Shown: piece by piece, positions 7,521-15,107 of the stretch
Numbering within the stretch: the stretch's first letter is position 1
Layout: each line of letters opens with the position of its first letter
Source: Gemmatimonadota bacterium
Lineage (GTDB): Bacteria; Gemmatimonadota; Gemmatimonadetes; Gemmatimonadales; Gemmatimonadaceae
DNA length: 64,000 bases
Assembly (NCBI GenBank): GCA_947463135.1
Contig: CANHTA010000001.1
Span: forward strand, 108,332-172,331
Reading direction: 5' to 3'
Notes under the pieces: generated by a model
What the model saw: the letters and a program-made list of their open reading frames with translations, nothing else
The model's database searches: none
Told to the model about the DNA's origin: nothing
Translations under genes and position numbers: made by a program

Positions 7521-9211
7521 TGGCGATTCGCGGCAACCTGAGCGAAGCGTCGCTGGCCGATGTCCTGCAGCTCCTGGCGCTCGGTCAGAAAACGGGATGC
7601 CTCAGTGTCGCGCAGGATGGAAGCGTGGGCACGGTCTCCTTCGTGAGCGGGCGGATTGTGCACGCGGAACTGGTGAATCGTCGCGATCGGTTTGGCGATC
7701 GGCTGGTACGCCTCGGCGTGATTACGCCTGACCATCTCGCGCTCGTCAGCACCGGCAATGTGCCCCGGGACGATCGCGACCTCGCTCAGGCGCTGTTGGC
7801 TCAAGGACTCATCGACCGTGATCGGCTCATTGGTGAGTATCGCGCCCAAGTCGATGAAGCCGTGTACGATCTGTTCCGGTGGTCGCACGGCTCGTTTACC
7901 TTCGAGCCCGAAGCTGAGGACGCGTCGGATGAGTTGTTGGTATCGGTCAGTGCGGATTCGTTGCTGCTGGAAAGCGCACGGCGTGTAGATGAGTGGACGC
8001 AGATCGCAAAGCGGATTCCCAGTCTCGATTTGATCTTCGCGCTGGATGGTGCCCGGATCGCAGAGCGGGAGTGGCCGCTCAGTCCCACGCAGGAGCGTCT
8101 CCTGCCGCTGCTCGATGGCTCGATGGATCTCCACACGGTGATCGAGCGCTCGGGGTTGGGCGAGTTCGAAGTGGGGAAGGCGGTGTTTGGGTTGCTCACG
8201 GCGGAGTACGTGCAGCGCGTGGGGCAGAGCACCGAGCGCCGTCCGCCGTCCCCGGAAAACCGGGTCGCGGAGCACCGTAACCTGGGGATCGCCTTCTATC
8301 GCACCGGCATGCACGATGAGGCGCAGCGTGAGTTTCGTCGCGTCCTCGAGCTGCGTGACTCCGACAGTGTCGCGCGCTTTTACATCGGCCTGCTGCACGT
8401 GCGTCGCGGGGCAGTGGATGACGCCCTCGAGACGTTCGTTCGTGCCTCCCAAGAGCCTGAGGCCCCCTCGGCGGTCTTTCACAACCTCGCGTATCTGTGC
8501 GAGCAGCGGGGTGAGTTCCATGCGGCCATGGGATATCTCGACGAAGCCACACGGCGCGCGAAAGTGCCAGACCCCCGGATCGCGCTCTCCCGTGCGACGC
8601 TGGCCCTGCGGATGGGCAACGTGACAGCCGCTGAGTCGGCCTTGGCGGACGCGCGGCGTGCGTGGGGCGCACGTCAGCCCTCGGCAGCGTGGTTTCATGC
8701 CGCCGGCCTCGCCGCCGCCCTTGCGGGCGATCATGCTCGCGCCGCCGCGGTGCTCGACGACGGCATTGCCCTTCATCCTCACGCCGTCGCGTTATACAAC
8801 AATCTCGCCGTCGTGCACGAACGGCGCGGACAGGCCGACTTCGCCGCGCGCCTGCTGAAGCACGCCCTTCTCGAGGACGCGCACTGTGCGCATTTGCACA
8901 AGAACCTCGGGGATTATTTCTATCGCGCCCAGCGCTACGAGGAGGCCGTGGAGGCCTATGCGCGCGTCATCCGGCTCTCGCCGTCGCACGGGCCCGATGT
9001 GTATCTCAAACTCGGCAACGTGCAGTATCGTCGTGGGGCGTTCGCTGAGGCTCGCGCGGCATGGGAGGAGGCGCTCGCCCGTGACCCCTCAAATGACATC
9101 GTGCGCGCAAACCTCGACAGCCTCCGTCACGTCGGTTCCTCCGCCTACACCGACGTGGTGCCCGGTCGCGACCGCAGGCTCGCTGGCGGCGCCGAGCGAC
9201 GTCCACAGTAA
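7520..9211 (+). CDS. PATAN/DUF4388 domain protein with C-terminal TPR array
   Basis: The start is GTG 7520, sharing a base with the upstream stop (TAGTG), which implies translational coupling to the tandem-AAA gene. The 563 residues begin with a clear DUF4388 domain (IRGNLSEASLADVLQLLALG, then GSVGTVSFVSGRIVHAEL), followed by an EYRAQVDEAVYDLFRW segment and a winged-helix-like module to about 250. The rest is a run of TPR units, for example HRNLGIAFYRTGMHDEAQRE and YEEAVEAYARVIRLSP. It is cytoplasmic with no signal peptide. It looks like a larger version of the 4045 protein with a scaffold added. A partner-binding adaptor for the MglA/CheY module is the likely role. Confidence 0.75.
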   Translation: MAIRGNLSEASLADVLQLLALGQKTGCLSVAQDGSVGTVSFVSGRIVHAELVNRRDRFGDRLVRLGVITPDHLALVSTGNVPRDDRDLAQALLAQGLIDRDRLIGEYRAQVDEAVYDLFRWSHGSFTFEPEAEDASDELLVSVSADSLLLESARRVDEWTQIAKRIPSLDLIFALDGARIAEREWPLSPTQERLLPLLDGSMDLHTVIERSGLGEFEVGKAVFGLLTAEYVQRVGQSTERRPPSPENRVAEHRNLGIAFYRTGMHDEAQREFRRVLELRDSDSVARFYIGLLHVRRGAVDDALETFVRASQEPEAPSAVFHNLAYLCEQRGEFHAAMGYLDEATRRAKVPDPRIALSRATLALRMGNVTAAESALADARRAWGARQPSAAWFHAAGLAAALAGDHARAAAVLDDGIALHPHAVALYNNLAVVHERRGQADFAARLLKHALLEDAHCAHLHKNLGDYFYRAQRYEEAVEAYARVIRLSPSHGPDVYLKLGNVQYRRGAFAEARAAWEEALARDPSNDIVRANLDSLRHVGSSAYTDVVPGRDRRLAGGAERRPQ

Positions 9212-9289
9212 TGCGGGGCGTTACGGCGGTATTGTTCTGCTCGTGCTGTTCCTCTCCCTTTCTTACCCACTCCGTGCTCGGCCTGCGCC

Positions 9290-10135
9290 ATGTCGTACCT
9301 CCGCTCTGACCTTCACACGCGCGTTGACGCGATTCAGGAGGCGTTGGCCGCCGCGCCAACGCCCGACGACCGCGAGCAGCTCAAGCAGCAGATCGCGGCG
9401 CTCTTCCGCGACGCGGAGGCCGCGTCCATCGAGGCGCGTGCGTTGAAGGACAGCGTCACGGCGCTCATTGATCGCTGGAAGCAGCTTGATCGTGCCGCTG
9501 CGCCGGTGGCCACCGCCCCATCCGCACGGATTGATCATCTCGGGGCGTCCACCTTCATCGAGAAGGGCTGGTCGAAGCTGTCACTTGACGATGCCGCCGG
9601 GGCGGAGCTCGCCTTTTGTCGGGCCTTGGAGCTGGCACCGGGTGGCAACGAGGCCGAGACGCTGCTGGGGTGGGCGCAGATGCTGCAACAGCGATCCGAC
9701 GAGGCGTTGGCCACCCTGCAGCGTGTGCTGGCGCGTGACCCCGCCTATCCCTTGGCACTGACCACGATGGGCGCCCTGTTGCTGAAAGAGGGCCGGTACG
9801 GTGAGGCGATTGAACAGCTGTCGCGCGTGATCCGTCTGGATCTCGATAGGAAGGCCACGCTGTATGCGCACCTGTATCTCGGCATGGTGTATCGCGAGCG
9901 CGAGATGTACGACGATGCGGAAACCTTCTTTCGGAAGGCGCTCGAGCTTGGACCCAACCTGCTCCAAGGCTGGTATGAACTTGGCCGTGCGCACTGGTTC
10001 GCGGCACGGTTTGACGACGCCATCATGGCGTGGCGCGCAGGTGCAGAGGCCAGCAGATTCAGTCCATGGGGGAAACGCTGTACCGAGATGCTGGGTCACG
10101 TGGCGCAGGGCGGCGTCCCACCCCGGTTCGACTAG
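9290..10135 (+). CDS. coiled-coil plus TPR protein
   Basis: The 281-residue protein starts at ATG 9290. Residues 1-65 are charged and heptad-like (REQLKQQIAALFRDAEAASI), suggesting a short coiled coil. From about 85 onward there are four or five TPR units, for example YGEAIEQLSRVIRLDL and YDDAETFFRKALELGP. There is no signal peptide or catalytic motif. It is the third TPR protein in the cluster, 78 bases after the PATAN-TPR gene. A scaffold role is the most that can be said, and a link to the chemosensory genes rests on position and shared strand only. Confidence 0.7.
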   Translation: MSYLRSDLHTRVDAIQEALAAAPTPDDREQLKQQIAALFRDAEAASIEARALKDSVTALIDRWKQLDRAAAPVATAPSARIDHLGASTFIEKGWSKLSLDDAAGAELAFCRALELAPGGNEAETLLGWAQMLQQRSDEALATLQRVLARDPAYPLALTTMGALLLKEGRYGEAIEQLSRVIRLDLDRKATLYAHLYLGMVYREREMYDDAETFFRKALELGPNLLQGWYELGRAHWFAARFDDAIMAWRAGAEASRFSPWGKRCTEMLGHVAQGGVPPRFD

Positions 10136-10173
10136 CCAGCGCGTCGCGGGGGCTGCGGTGCCAGGTTGGGCTC

Positions 10174-11175
10174 GTGGTTGCCGGGGCGCTCGCTCCCCTT
10201 GTCGGCGCGCATGCCATGGCGCACGCGCAACCCGTGATGGGGCCGGCGGCGCGGCCAGGGCAGGAGCCCGTCCCGGGGCGCCAACCGAGTGTGCGACTCG
10301 ATGGGGGGCGATTTACCGTGGTAGCCGAGGCGGGTGATGCCCGGCTGGCCCGAGCGCTGCTCACGGCCGCCCGCGCGAACGATCAGTTCCCCGGCTTGCC
10401 GCGTCCCGCAGCACGCGTCCTCATTGCGGTGGCCCCAAACGCGGCGCGGTTCCGCGAGTGGGTTGGCCCACACGCCCCCGAGTGGGGGGCGGCGATTGCG
10501 GTCCCGGACGAGCAGCGGATCATCCTGCAGGGCCGCCGTGCGGGAAGCGACGCCGGCGATCCGGTGGCCGTCCTCCGCCACGAGTTGGCCCACCTGGCCC
10601 TGCACGAGCACATGGGGCGGCTCCCCCCGCGCTGGTTTGACGAGGGCTATGCCAGCGTGGCCGCCGGCGAGTGGACGCGTGATGAGACGCTGGCCACGTC
10701 GGTCACGATGGTCTGGCGCACCTTGCCGCGTTTGGCGCAGCTCGAGCGTGGCTTTTTCGGTGGGGCCAGTGAGGCCACGTGGAGCTATGCGATGGCCTAC
10801 CGCGTGGTGAGCGAGTTACAAGCGCTTGATCCCGTCAATGGCCTGTCCAACTTTTTCATCTATTGGAAATCCACGGGCTCGCTGGAGAAAGCCATTCGGC
10901 AGGCGTACGGGATGACCGGCGATCAGTTTGAACGGCATTGGCAGGCCCGCACGCGGCGGCGCTACGGGGCGTTGGCCCTTGTGACCAACGTGTCGGCGGT
11001 CTTCGGGTTGTTCGGCGTGCTGCTGCTTCCGCTCTATGTCAGCAAGCGGCGTCGGGACCGCGTTAAGCTCGATGCGATGCGGGCGGCCGATCAGGCACAA
11101 GAGGCGGCGAGCCGGGCCTCGGCGTTACAGGCGCTGCTGGACGCCGGGGGGCCGGAGGGCGCTCGGGAGTCCTGA
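10174..11175 (+). CDS. secreted or anchored zinc peptidase, MA-like HExxH family
   Basis: The frame has HELAHLALH (136-140), with a downstream DEGYASVAAGE that would supply the third zinc ligand as in gluzincins. An N-terminal hydrophobic stretch ending AHAMAHAQP looks like a cleaved signal, and a membrane segment (FGLFGVLLLPLYV) near the C-terminus precedes a basic and then Gln/Ala-rich tail. The catalytic part therefore probably faces the periplasm. The start is uncertain: GTG 10174 is the only standard start after the previous gene, but the arginines just upstream would make a better signal-peptide n-region. It resembles peptidase MA-like proteins; the substrate is unknown. Confidence 0.7.
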   Translation: MVAGALAPLVGAHAMAHAQPVMGPAARPGQEPVPGRQPSVRLDGGRFTVVAEAGDARLARALLTAARANDQFPGLPRPAARVLIAVAPNAARFREWVGPHAPEWGAAIAVPDEQRIILQGRRAGSDAGDPVAVLRHELAHLALHEHMGRLPPRWFDEGYASVAAGEWTRDETLATSVTMVWRTLPRLAQLERGFFGGASEATWSYAMAYRVVSELQALDPVNGLSNFFIYWKSTGSLEKAIRQAYGMTGDQFERHWQARTRRRYGALALVTNVSAVFGLFGVLLLPLYVSKRRRDRVKLDAMRAADQAQEAASRASALQALLDAGGPEGARES

Positions 11176-11234
11176 CACCGGAACCGCGTGATCTCACCCT
11201 TGCCGTGTTGGATACTCTGGCGGTATCGTGCGCC

Positions 11235-11405
11235 ATGACTTCCACCGAAAAGCCTCGTTCGCGCGCGCTGTTGTACTGGGGCGCCGCCGCCTGCTCCTTG
11301 CTCGTGGGCTACCTGGACCTCGCCCGTGGTGGCGAGACCATTGCGCCGCTCCTTCTCGTGCTCGGCTACGTCGTGCTGGTACCGCTCGCGATTTTGAAGG
11401 GATGA
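11235..11405 (+). CDS. small two-helix membrane protein
   Basis: A 56-residue reading frame starts at ATG 11235 (MTSTEKPRSRALLYWGAAAC). It has a short basic N-terminus followed by two hydrophobic segments (WGAAACSLLVGYLDLA and IAPLLLVLGYVVLVPLAIL) separated by a glycine turn, ending in a lysine. This is the usual shape of a small integral inner-membrane protein. I do not recognise the family. It lies between the peptidase gene and tRNA-Val on the same strand, and its track start at 11205 would be a longer alternative. Confidence 0.55.
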   Translation: MTSTEKPRSRALLYWGAAACSLLVGYLDLARGGETIAPLLLVLGYVVLVPLAILKG

Positions 11406-11540
11406 GCGGTGGAGGCGGCGCACTAGGCGCTGGCCTCCGCTCACCGGAACGTGACAATCCGGTTAAGTTGTGCCTCGCATGGGGACCGCGTCCCGAGTTC
11501 GTGGTACCTTTCAACGGACAGCGTTGGTCCTACGTACATC

Positions 11541-11614
11541 GGGCGAATAGCTCAGTTGGTTAGAGCGCCTGCCTTACACGCAGGATGTCGGGGGTTCGAG
11601 TCCCTCTTCGCCCA
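11541..11614 (+). tRNA. tRNA-Val (anticodon UAC)
   Basis: The 74-base sequence folds as a cloverleaf. The acceptor arms GGGCGAA and TTCGCCC pair fully, with discriminator A at 11614. The D arm is GCTC..GAGC, the anticodon stem CCTGC/GCAGG holds a TTACACG-type loop with anticodon TAC, and the T arm GGGGGTTCGAGTCCC is standard. CCA is not encoded. UAC reads GUA and, with modification, other valine codons. Confidence 0.97.
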
Positions 11615-11849
11615 TTGTTCTACACTTCCCGTTTCGCGTGCGATGGCCGTGCGGTGGCCATGGCCCGCGGATCGTAACAGACAGGCCGGACTTGGATCGG
11701 TTTTCGCCGAATGCTTGCACGGTGTGTCGCTGTTCTTCAAGTTCTGCAGTCCCCCTCAAACCCGGTCGGCTCGCGCACGGCCACCCGGGTTGCAGTTATG
11801 CCGGCGTTATGCCGGGTCCACGGCTCACGGTGCGGAGGTTACGACATTG

Positions 11850-13553
11850 ATGTCACGGCATTTCCAGGCGCTCGCCGCAATCGGTCTCGCCCTCGGTGGT
11901 ACCCTCGCGGTGCCGTCGATTGCGTCCGCGCAATACAATCGGGTTCCTGACCCGAACGCCACGCGCGTGCTGGTGGCGGTGTTCAAAGGTGGTGAGAAGG
12001 GCTTGGGGGTGCAGGCGTCCGATGCGGTGCGCTCGCGCATGAACAGCGAGTTCCCGTTCAAGCAGGTGTATGTCCTGCCCAAAACCGACATCAACGCCAC
12101 GCTCGAAGCGTCCGGTTTTCCGATCACCGACGCCCTGGAGCCTCACGATCAGCGGGCGCTCGCTACCCTGTTGCGTGCCGATGAGTACGTGACGGGGTCG
12201 GCTGCCAAAACGGCCACCGGCGTGAAGGTCGAGGCCAATCTGGTATTGGCGCGCGACAACGCCTTGGTGCAGCCCATCGGCTCGTTTGATGTGAAGTCGA
12301 TGGGTGACGCGGCCAGCGCCATTTCCAAGGAACTCAAGGAAGCCCGCAAGCAGCTCGATGCAGAGAAGAAGTGCGTGAACTTGGCGCGCGACCAGAAGTA
12401 CGACGCGGCGATCGCCGCGGCCAAGGAAGGTATCGTGCTGTACCCACGTGCCACGCTCGCCCGCATCTGCATGGCGAACGTGATGATCACGCAGAAGGCG
12501 CCGGTCGCCGACCAGCTCGTGATTGCCAAGGAGATCGTGGCGATCGATCCCAAGAGCCGTCCGGGCCTCGCCATCCTCGCCTCGTCGTATCGGGCGCTCG
12601 GTCAGCAGGACTCGGCCGTGGTGGCGCTCACGCGCCTCCTCGCTACCGACCCGAAGAACCCGCGCCTCCAGAAGGACGTGGTCGAAGAGCTGGCCAGCGT
12701 GGCCAACCCGCGCCTCGCCAAGCCGGTCATCGACACGGCCGTGATGCTCAACCCGGGCGACCCCGACCTGCTGCGTCTCCGGTGGCGCATCCTCCTCGCC
12801 ACGAAGGACTACAAGGAAGCGTTCACGCAGGGCGACGAGCTGGTGAAGCTGGACACGTCGTTCGCCGACACCACGTACTTCTCGCTCTCGGCGGCGGCCA
12901 TGGCAGCCGACAGCCAGTTCCAAAAGGCAGCCGAGATGGCCGCTATGGGGTTGGCCAAGTTCCCTGGGAGCGCCGGCCTCACGTTCACGCAGATCGTAGC
13001 GCTGCAGAAGGCAGGGCAAAACCAGCAGGCACTCGAAGCGCTCGACAAGGCCAATGCGGCCAAAATCCCCGTCGAGAACGGAAGCTTCTTGCGCGTGTCG
13101 CTGCTCAAGGATCTCAACCGGTCCGCGGAAATTCTTCCGGCGGCGCGTGCGATGATCGCGTCAGGTGACACCACCACGGCCCTCCGCCAGATGGTGGTCG
13201 GTATCGCCAACGAGCAGCGTGTCGCTGCCTCCAAGTCCAACAGCCCGGACGATTTCGCGCTCGCCGTCGGCACGCTCAAGTTTGCCGATTCCGTGACCAC
13301 GGGGGCCTCGAAGGCACAGGCACAGTTCCTGTTGGGCGCAACGTACGTGGCCTTTGGTCAGCTGAAGCTGTCGCAGGCGCAAACGCAGAAGCAGTGCGCG
13401 CCGGCCAAGGAAGCGAAGGATATGTTTGTCGAAGCGCAGATCCTGCTGCCGAAGGGTGGCGCCACGGCCGTTGACGCCATGCGCCAGCTCATGGGCGCGG
13501 TCATGCAACTCGATCCGGCGGCTGACCAGATGGTGAAGGCGTTTTGTAAGTAA
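11850..13553 (+). CDS. secreted TPR-like protein with N-terminal CsgG/TolB-N-like region
   Basis: The track ORF runs back through the tRNA gene, so its start is wrong. ATG 11850 gives a classic signal peptide (MSRHFQALAAIGLALGGTLA, cleavage near SIASAQ) with GGAGG 11 bases upstream. The mature N-terminal 130 residues (VLVAVFKGG, then TLLRADEYVTGSAAKTATGV) look like the curli/TolB-N type fold found in envelope assembly proteins; this match is tentative. The remainder is weak TPR repeats (SSYRALGQQDSAVVALTRLL) to residue 567. It is monocistronic, with a strong terminator 20 bases after the stop. It probably acts in the periplasm; the function is unknown. Confidence 0.75.
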   Translation: MSRHFQALAAIGLALGGTLAVPSIASAQYNRVPDPNATRVLVAVFKGGEKGLGVQASDAVRSRMNSEFPFKQVYVLPKTDINATLEASGFPITDALEPHDQRALATLLRADEYVTGSAAKTATGVKVEANLVLARDNALVQPIGSFDVKSMGDAASAISKELKEARKQLDAEKKCVNLARDQKYDAAIAAAKEGIVLYPRATLARICMANVMITQKAPVADQLVIAKEIVAIDPKSRPGLAILASSYRALGQQDSAVVALTRLLATDPKNPRLQKDVVEELASVANPRLAKPVIDTAVMLNPGDPDLLRLRWRILLATKDYKEAFTQGDELVKLDTSFADTTYFSLSAAAMAADSQFQKAAEMAAMGLAKFPGSAGLTFTQIVALQKAGQNQQALEALDKANAAKIPVENGSFLRVSLLKDLNRSAEILPAARAMIASGDTTTALRQMVVGIANEQRVAASKSNSPDDFALAVGTLKFADSVTTGASKAQAQFLLGATYVAFGQLKLSQAQTQKQCAPAKEAKDMFVEAQILLPKGGATAVDAMRQLMGAVMQLDPAADQMVKAFCK

Positions 13554-13573
13554 CCGTACGGTTGAAGGACCCC

Positions 13574-13613
13574 GGGCCCGCCGTCGCTCAGACGGTGGGC
13601 CCGTTGTTCTTTT
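13574..13613 (+). terminator. rho-independent terminator after the secreted TPR gene
   Basis: GGGCCCGCCGTC (13574-13585) pairs with GACGGTGGGCCC (13591-13602) across a 5-base loop, with a single G-T wobble in 12 pairs. A T-rich run (GTTGTTCTTTT) follows. It separates the TPR gene from the dcw cluster. Confidence 0.9.
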
Positions 13614-13698
13614 CAGGGCGACGCTATACCACAGAGCCGCCGTATCACATCCGTGTGCTAGCACGAGTAATGCACATGTTTGAACGTGTCATCACCGC

Positions 13699-13728
13699 TT
13701 GACGGTGCACTCAGCACCTCAGTAACAT
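13699..13728 (+). promoter_or_regulatory. candidate sigma70 promoter of the dcw cluster
   Basis: TTGACG at 13699-13704 and TAACAT at 13723-13728 are 18 bases apart, about 19 bases before the rsmH start. A small inverted repeat, GGTGC-ACTCA-GCACC, occupies the spacer and could be an operator. The call is by eye. It is the best candidate between the upstream terminator and the first dcw gene, and no mraZ gene lies here. Confidence 0.4.
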
Positions 13729-13746
13729 GACGCGCCTCAACGAGCC

Positions 13747-14709
13747 TTGAATCAACCTGTGAGCCCGTTCCGTAATCTCCCCTCCGGGCGCGTTGGCGCC
13801 TACCACATCCCCGTGCTGCTGGCCGAAATCGAAACGCTGCTCGCCAGCGCGTCGACGGTGCTCGACTGCACATTGGGTGGTGGTGGGCACACCGCTGCCC
13901 TCCTCGAACGCGGCATGCACGTGACTGGCGTGGACCGCGATCCGCGGGCGCTCGCTGCCGCGCGTGAACGGGTAGCTGAGTACGAGCGTACCGGTCAGTT
14001 TCGTGCCTTTCTCGGGAACTATGCCGCGCTCGCGGCGGCCGGACTCCCTGACGGCGAGTGTTTTGACGGGATCCTCCTCGACCTCGGCGTTTCATCGCAC
14101 CAGTTTGACGACCTCGCCCGAGGGTTCACCTTCCGCGAGGGGGCCCCGCTTGATATGCGGATGGGTACCGATGCGGAGACGGACGCCGGGGAGTTGCTGA
14201 ATACCATCGATGAGGTGGACCTCTCCGCGCTGCTGCGCGCCTACGCCGACGAACCGCGGGCCGCCCGCATGGCACGGGAAATTGTGCGGCGACGGGAGCG
14301 TCGACCATTCGCCACCGCCGACGACCTCGTGGATGCCATTCGGGCCGTACTCGGTCCGCGGAGTGGCGCCCCCGATTTCGCCCGCATTTTTCAGGCAATC
14401 CGCATCGCGGTGAACGACGAGCTGTCCGGGCTTGAGCAGGCGTTGCCGTTGCTGCGCGATCGATTAACCCCCGGTGGTGTCTTGGCCATCATCAGCTATC
14501 ACTCTGGTGAAGATCGCCTCGTGAAGAATGCCTTCCGCGACTGGAGCACGGCGTGTGTGTGCCCGCCGCGGCAGATGCTCTGCACCTGTCGCGGTACACC
14601 GCTCGGGGAGACGCTCACCCGCAAGCCCATTAACGCCACCGACGACGAAATCGATGGCAATTCGCGGGCGCGGAGCGCCCGCTTGCGTGCCTGGAAACGC
14701 GCGATCTGA
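13747..14709 (+). CDS. rsmH: 16S rRNA (cytosine-1402-N4)-methyltransferase RsmH
   Basis: The 320-residue protein has all the RsmH (MraW) hallmarks: HIPVLLAEI at the start, the SAM-binding loop DCTLGGGGHT, ILLDLGVSSHQ, GFTFREGAPLDMRM, FQAIRIAVNDEL, and C-terminal ISYHSGEDR with RKP(I). It methylates C1402 of 16S rRNA. It is the first gene of the dcw cluster; the usual preceding mraZ is absent. The start is TTG 13747 or GTG 13759, with no clear Shine-Dalgarno to decide. The stop overlaps the ftsL start (TGATG). Confidence 0.95.
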   Translation: MNQPVSPFRNLPSGRVGAYHIPVLLAEIETLLASASTVLDCTLGGGGHTAALLERGMHVTGVDRDPRALAAARERVAEYERTGQFRAFLGNYAALAAAGLPDGECFDGILLDLGVSSHQFDDLARGFTFREGAPLDMRMGTDAETDAGELLNTIDEVDLSALLRAYADEPRAARMAREIVRRRERRPFATADDLVDAIRAVLGPRSGAPDFARIFQAIRIAVNDELSGLEQALPLLRDRLTPGGVLAIISYHSGEDRLVKNAFRDWSTACVCPPRQMLCTCRGTPLGETLTRKPINATDDEIDGNSRARSARLRAWKRAI

Positions 14710-15086
14710 TGGCCACGACCTCCACCAAACAGACCGCCCGTCGGGCGGCGCGCGGTCCGCTTAAAGGTCGCGCGTGGGTTGCCATTGGGCTGGTGGCCTT
14801 CCTCATGGTCGCCTCCATGGTGGTGTGGCGGCGAAGTGTCGGCGTGGCGGCTGCGCGTGACATGCGACGGATGTCCGAGGTGGAACGAGGGCTTCTCTCT
14901 GAGAAAACAACCCTCGAGCGCGATATTCGGGCGGCGATGGCGCGACGTCGGGTGATTGCGGAGGCCGAGCGACGGTTGGGGCTGCACGTGGCCACCGACG
15001 CGCAAACCCGGATCCTCTCCGATTCACTGCTCGCCATTCCGGCCCGTCCGGATGCCGCGGTGTCCGATTCGGCGTCGCGCTCATGA
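14709..15086 (+). CDS. ftsL: FtsL-like division protein
   Basis: The 125-residue bitopic protein has a basic cytoplasmic N-terminus (residues 1-22), one membrane helix (AWVAIGLVAFLMVASMVVW), then a heptad-rich periplasmic region (ERGLLSEKTTLERDIRAAMA) ending in a Ser/Ala tail. The sequence is poorly conserved, but its size, topology and place between rsmH and the division PBP are those of FtsL, which with FtsQ and FtsB activates FtsWI at the septum. Its ATG overlaps the rsmH stop. Confidence 0.82.
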   Translation: MATTSTKQTARRAARGPLKGRAWVAIGLVAFLMVASMVVWRRSVGVAAARDMRRMSEVERGLLSEKTTLERDIRAAMARRRVIAEAERRLGLHVATDAQTRILSDSLLAIPARPDAAVSDSASRS

Positions 15087-15107
15087 GGCACGGATGAGCG
15101 TCGCGTG

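Noticed and set aside
9211-9312. 33-codon ORF starting TAATG after the PATAN-TPR gene
   Set aside because: Cys/Ser-rich composition, overlap with the next gene start, and no recognisable features; the TAATG overlap alone is not enough.
11796-11816. Short direct repeat GTTATGCCGGCGTTATGCCGG as part of a CRISPR or attachment site
   Set aside because: Only two adjacent copies of about 10 bases, no spacer array, no integrase or cas gene in the window.
11451-11849. N-terminal extension of the secreted TPR ORF
   Set aside because: It runs through the tRNA-Val gene, and ATG 11850 starts a clear signal peptide.
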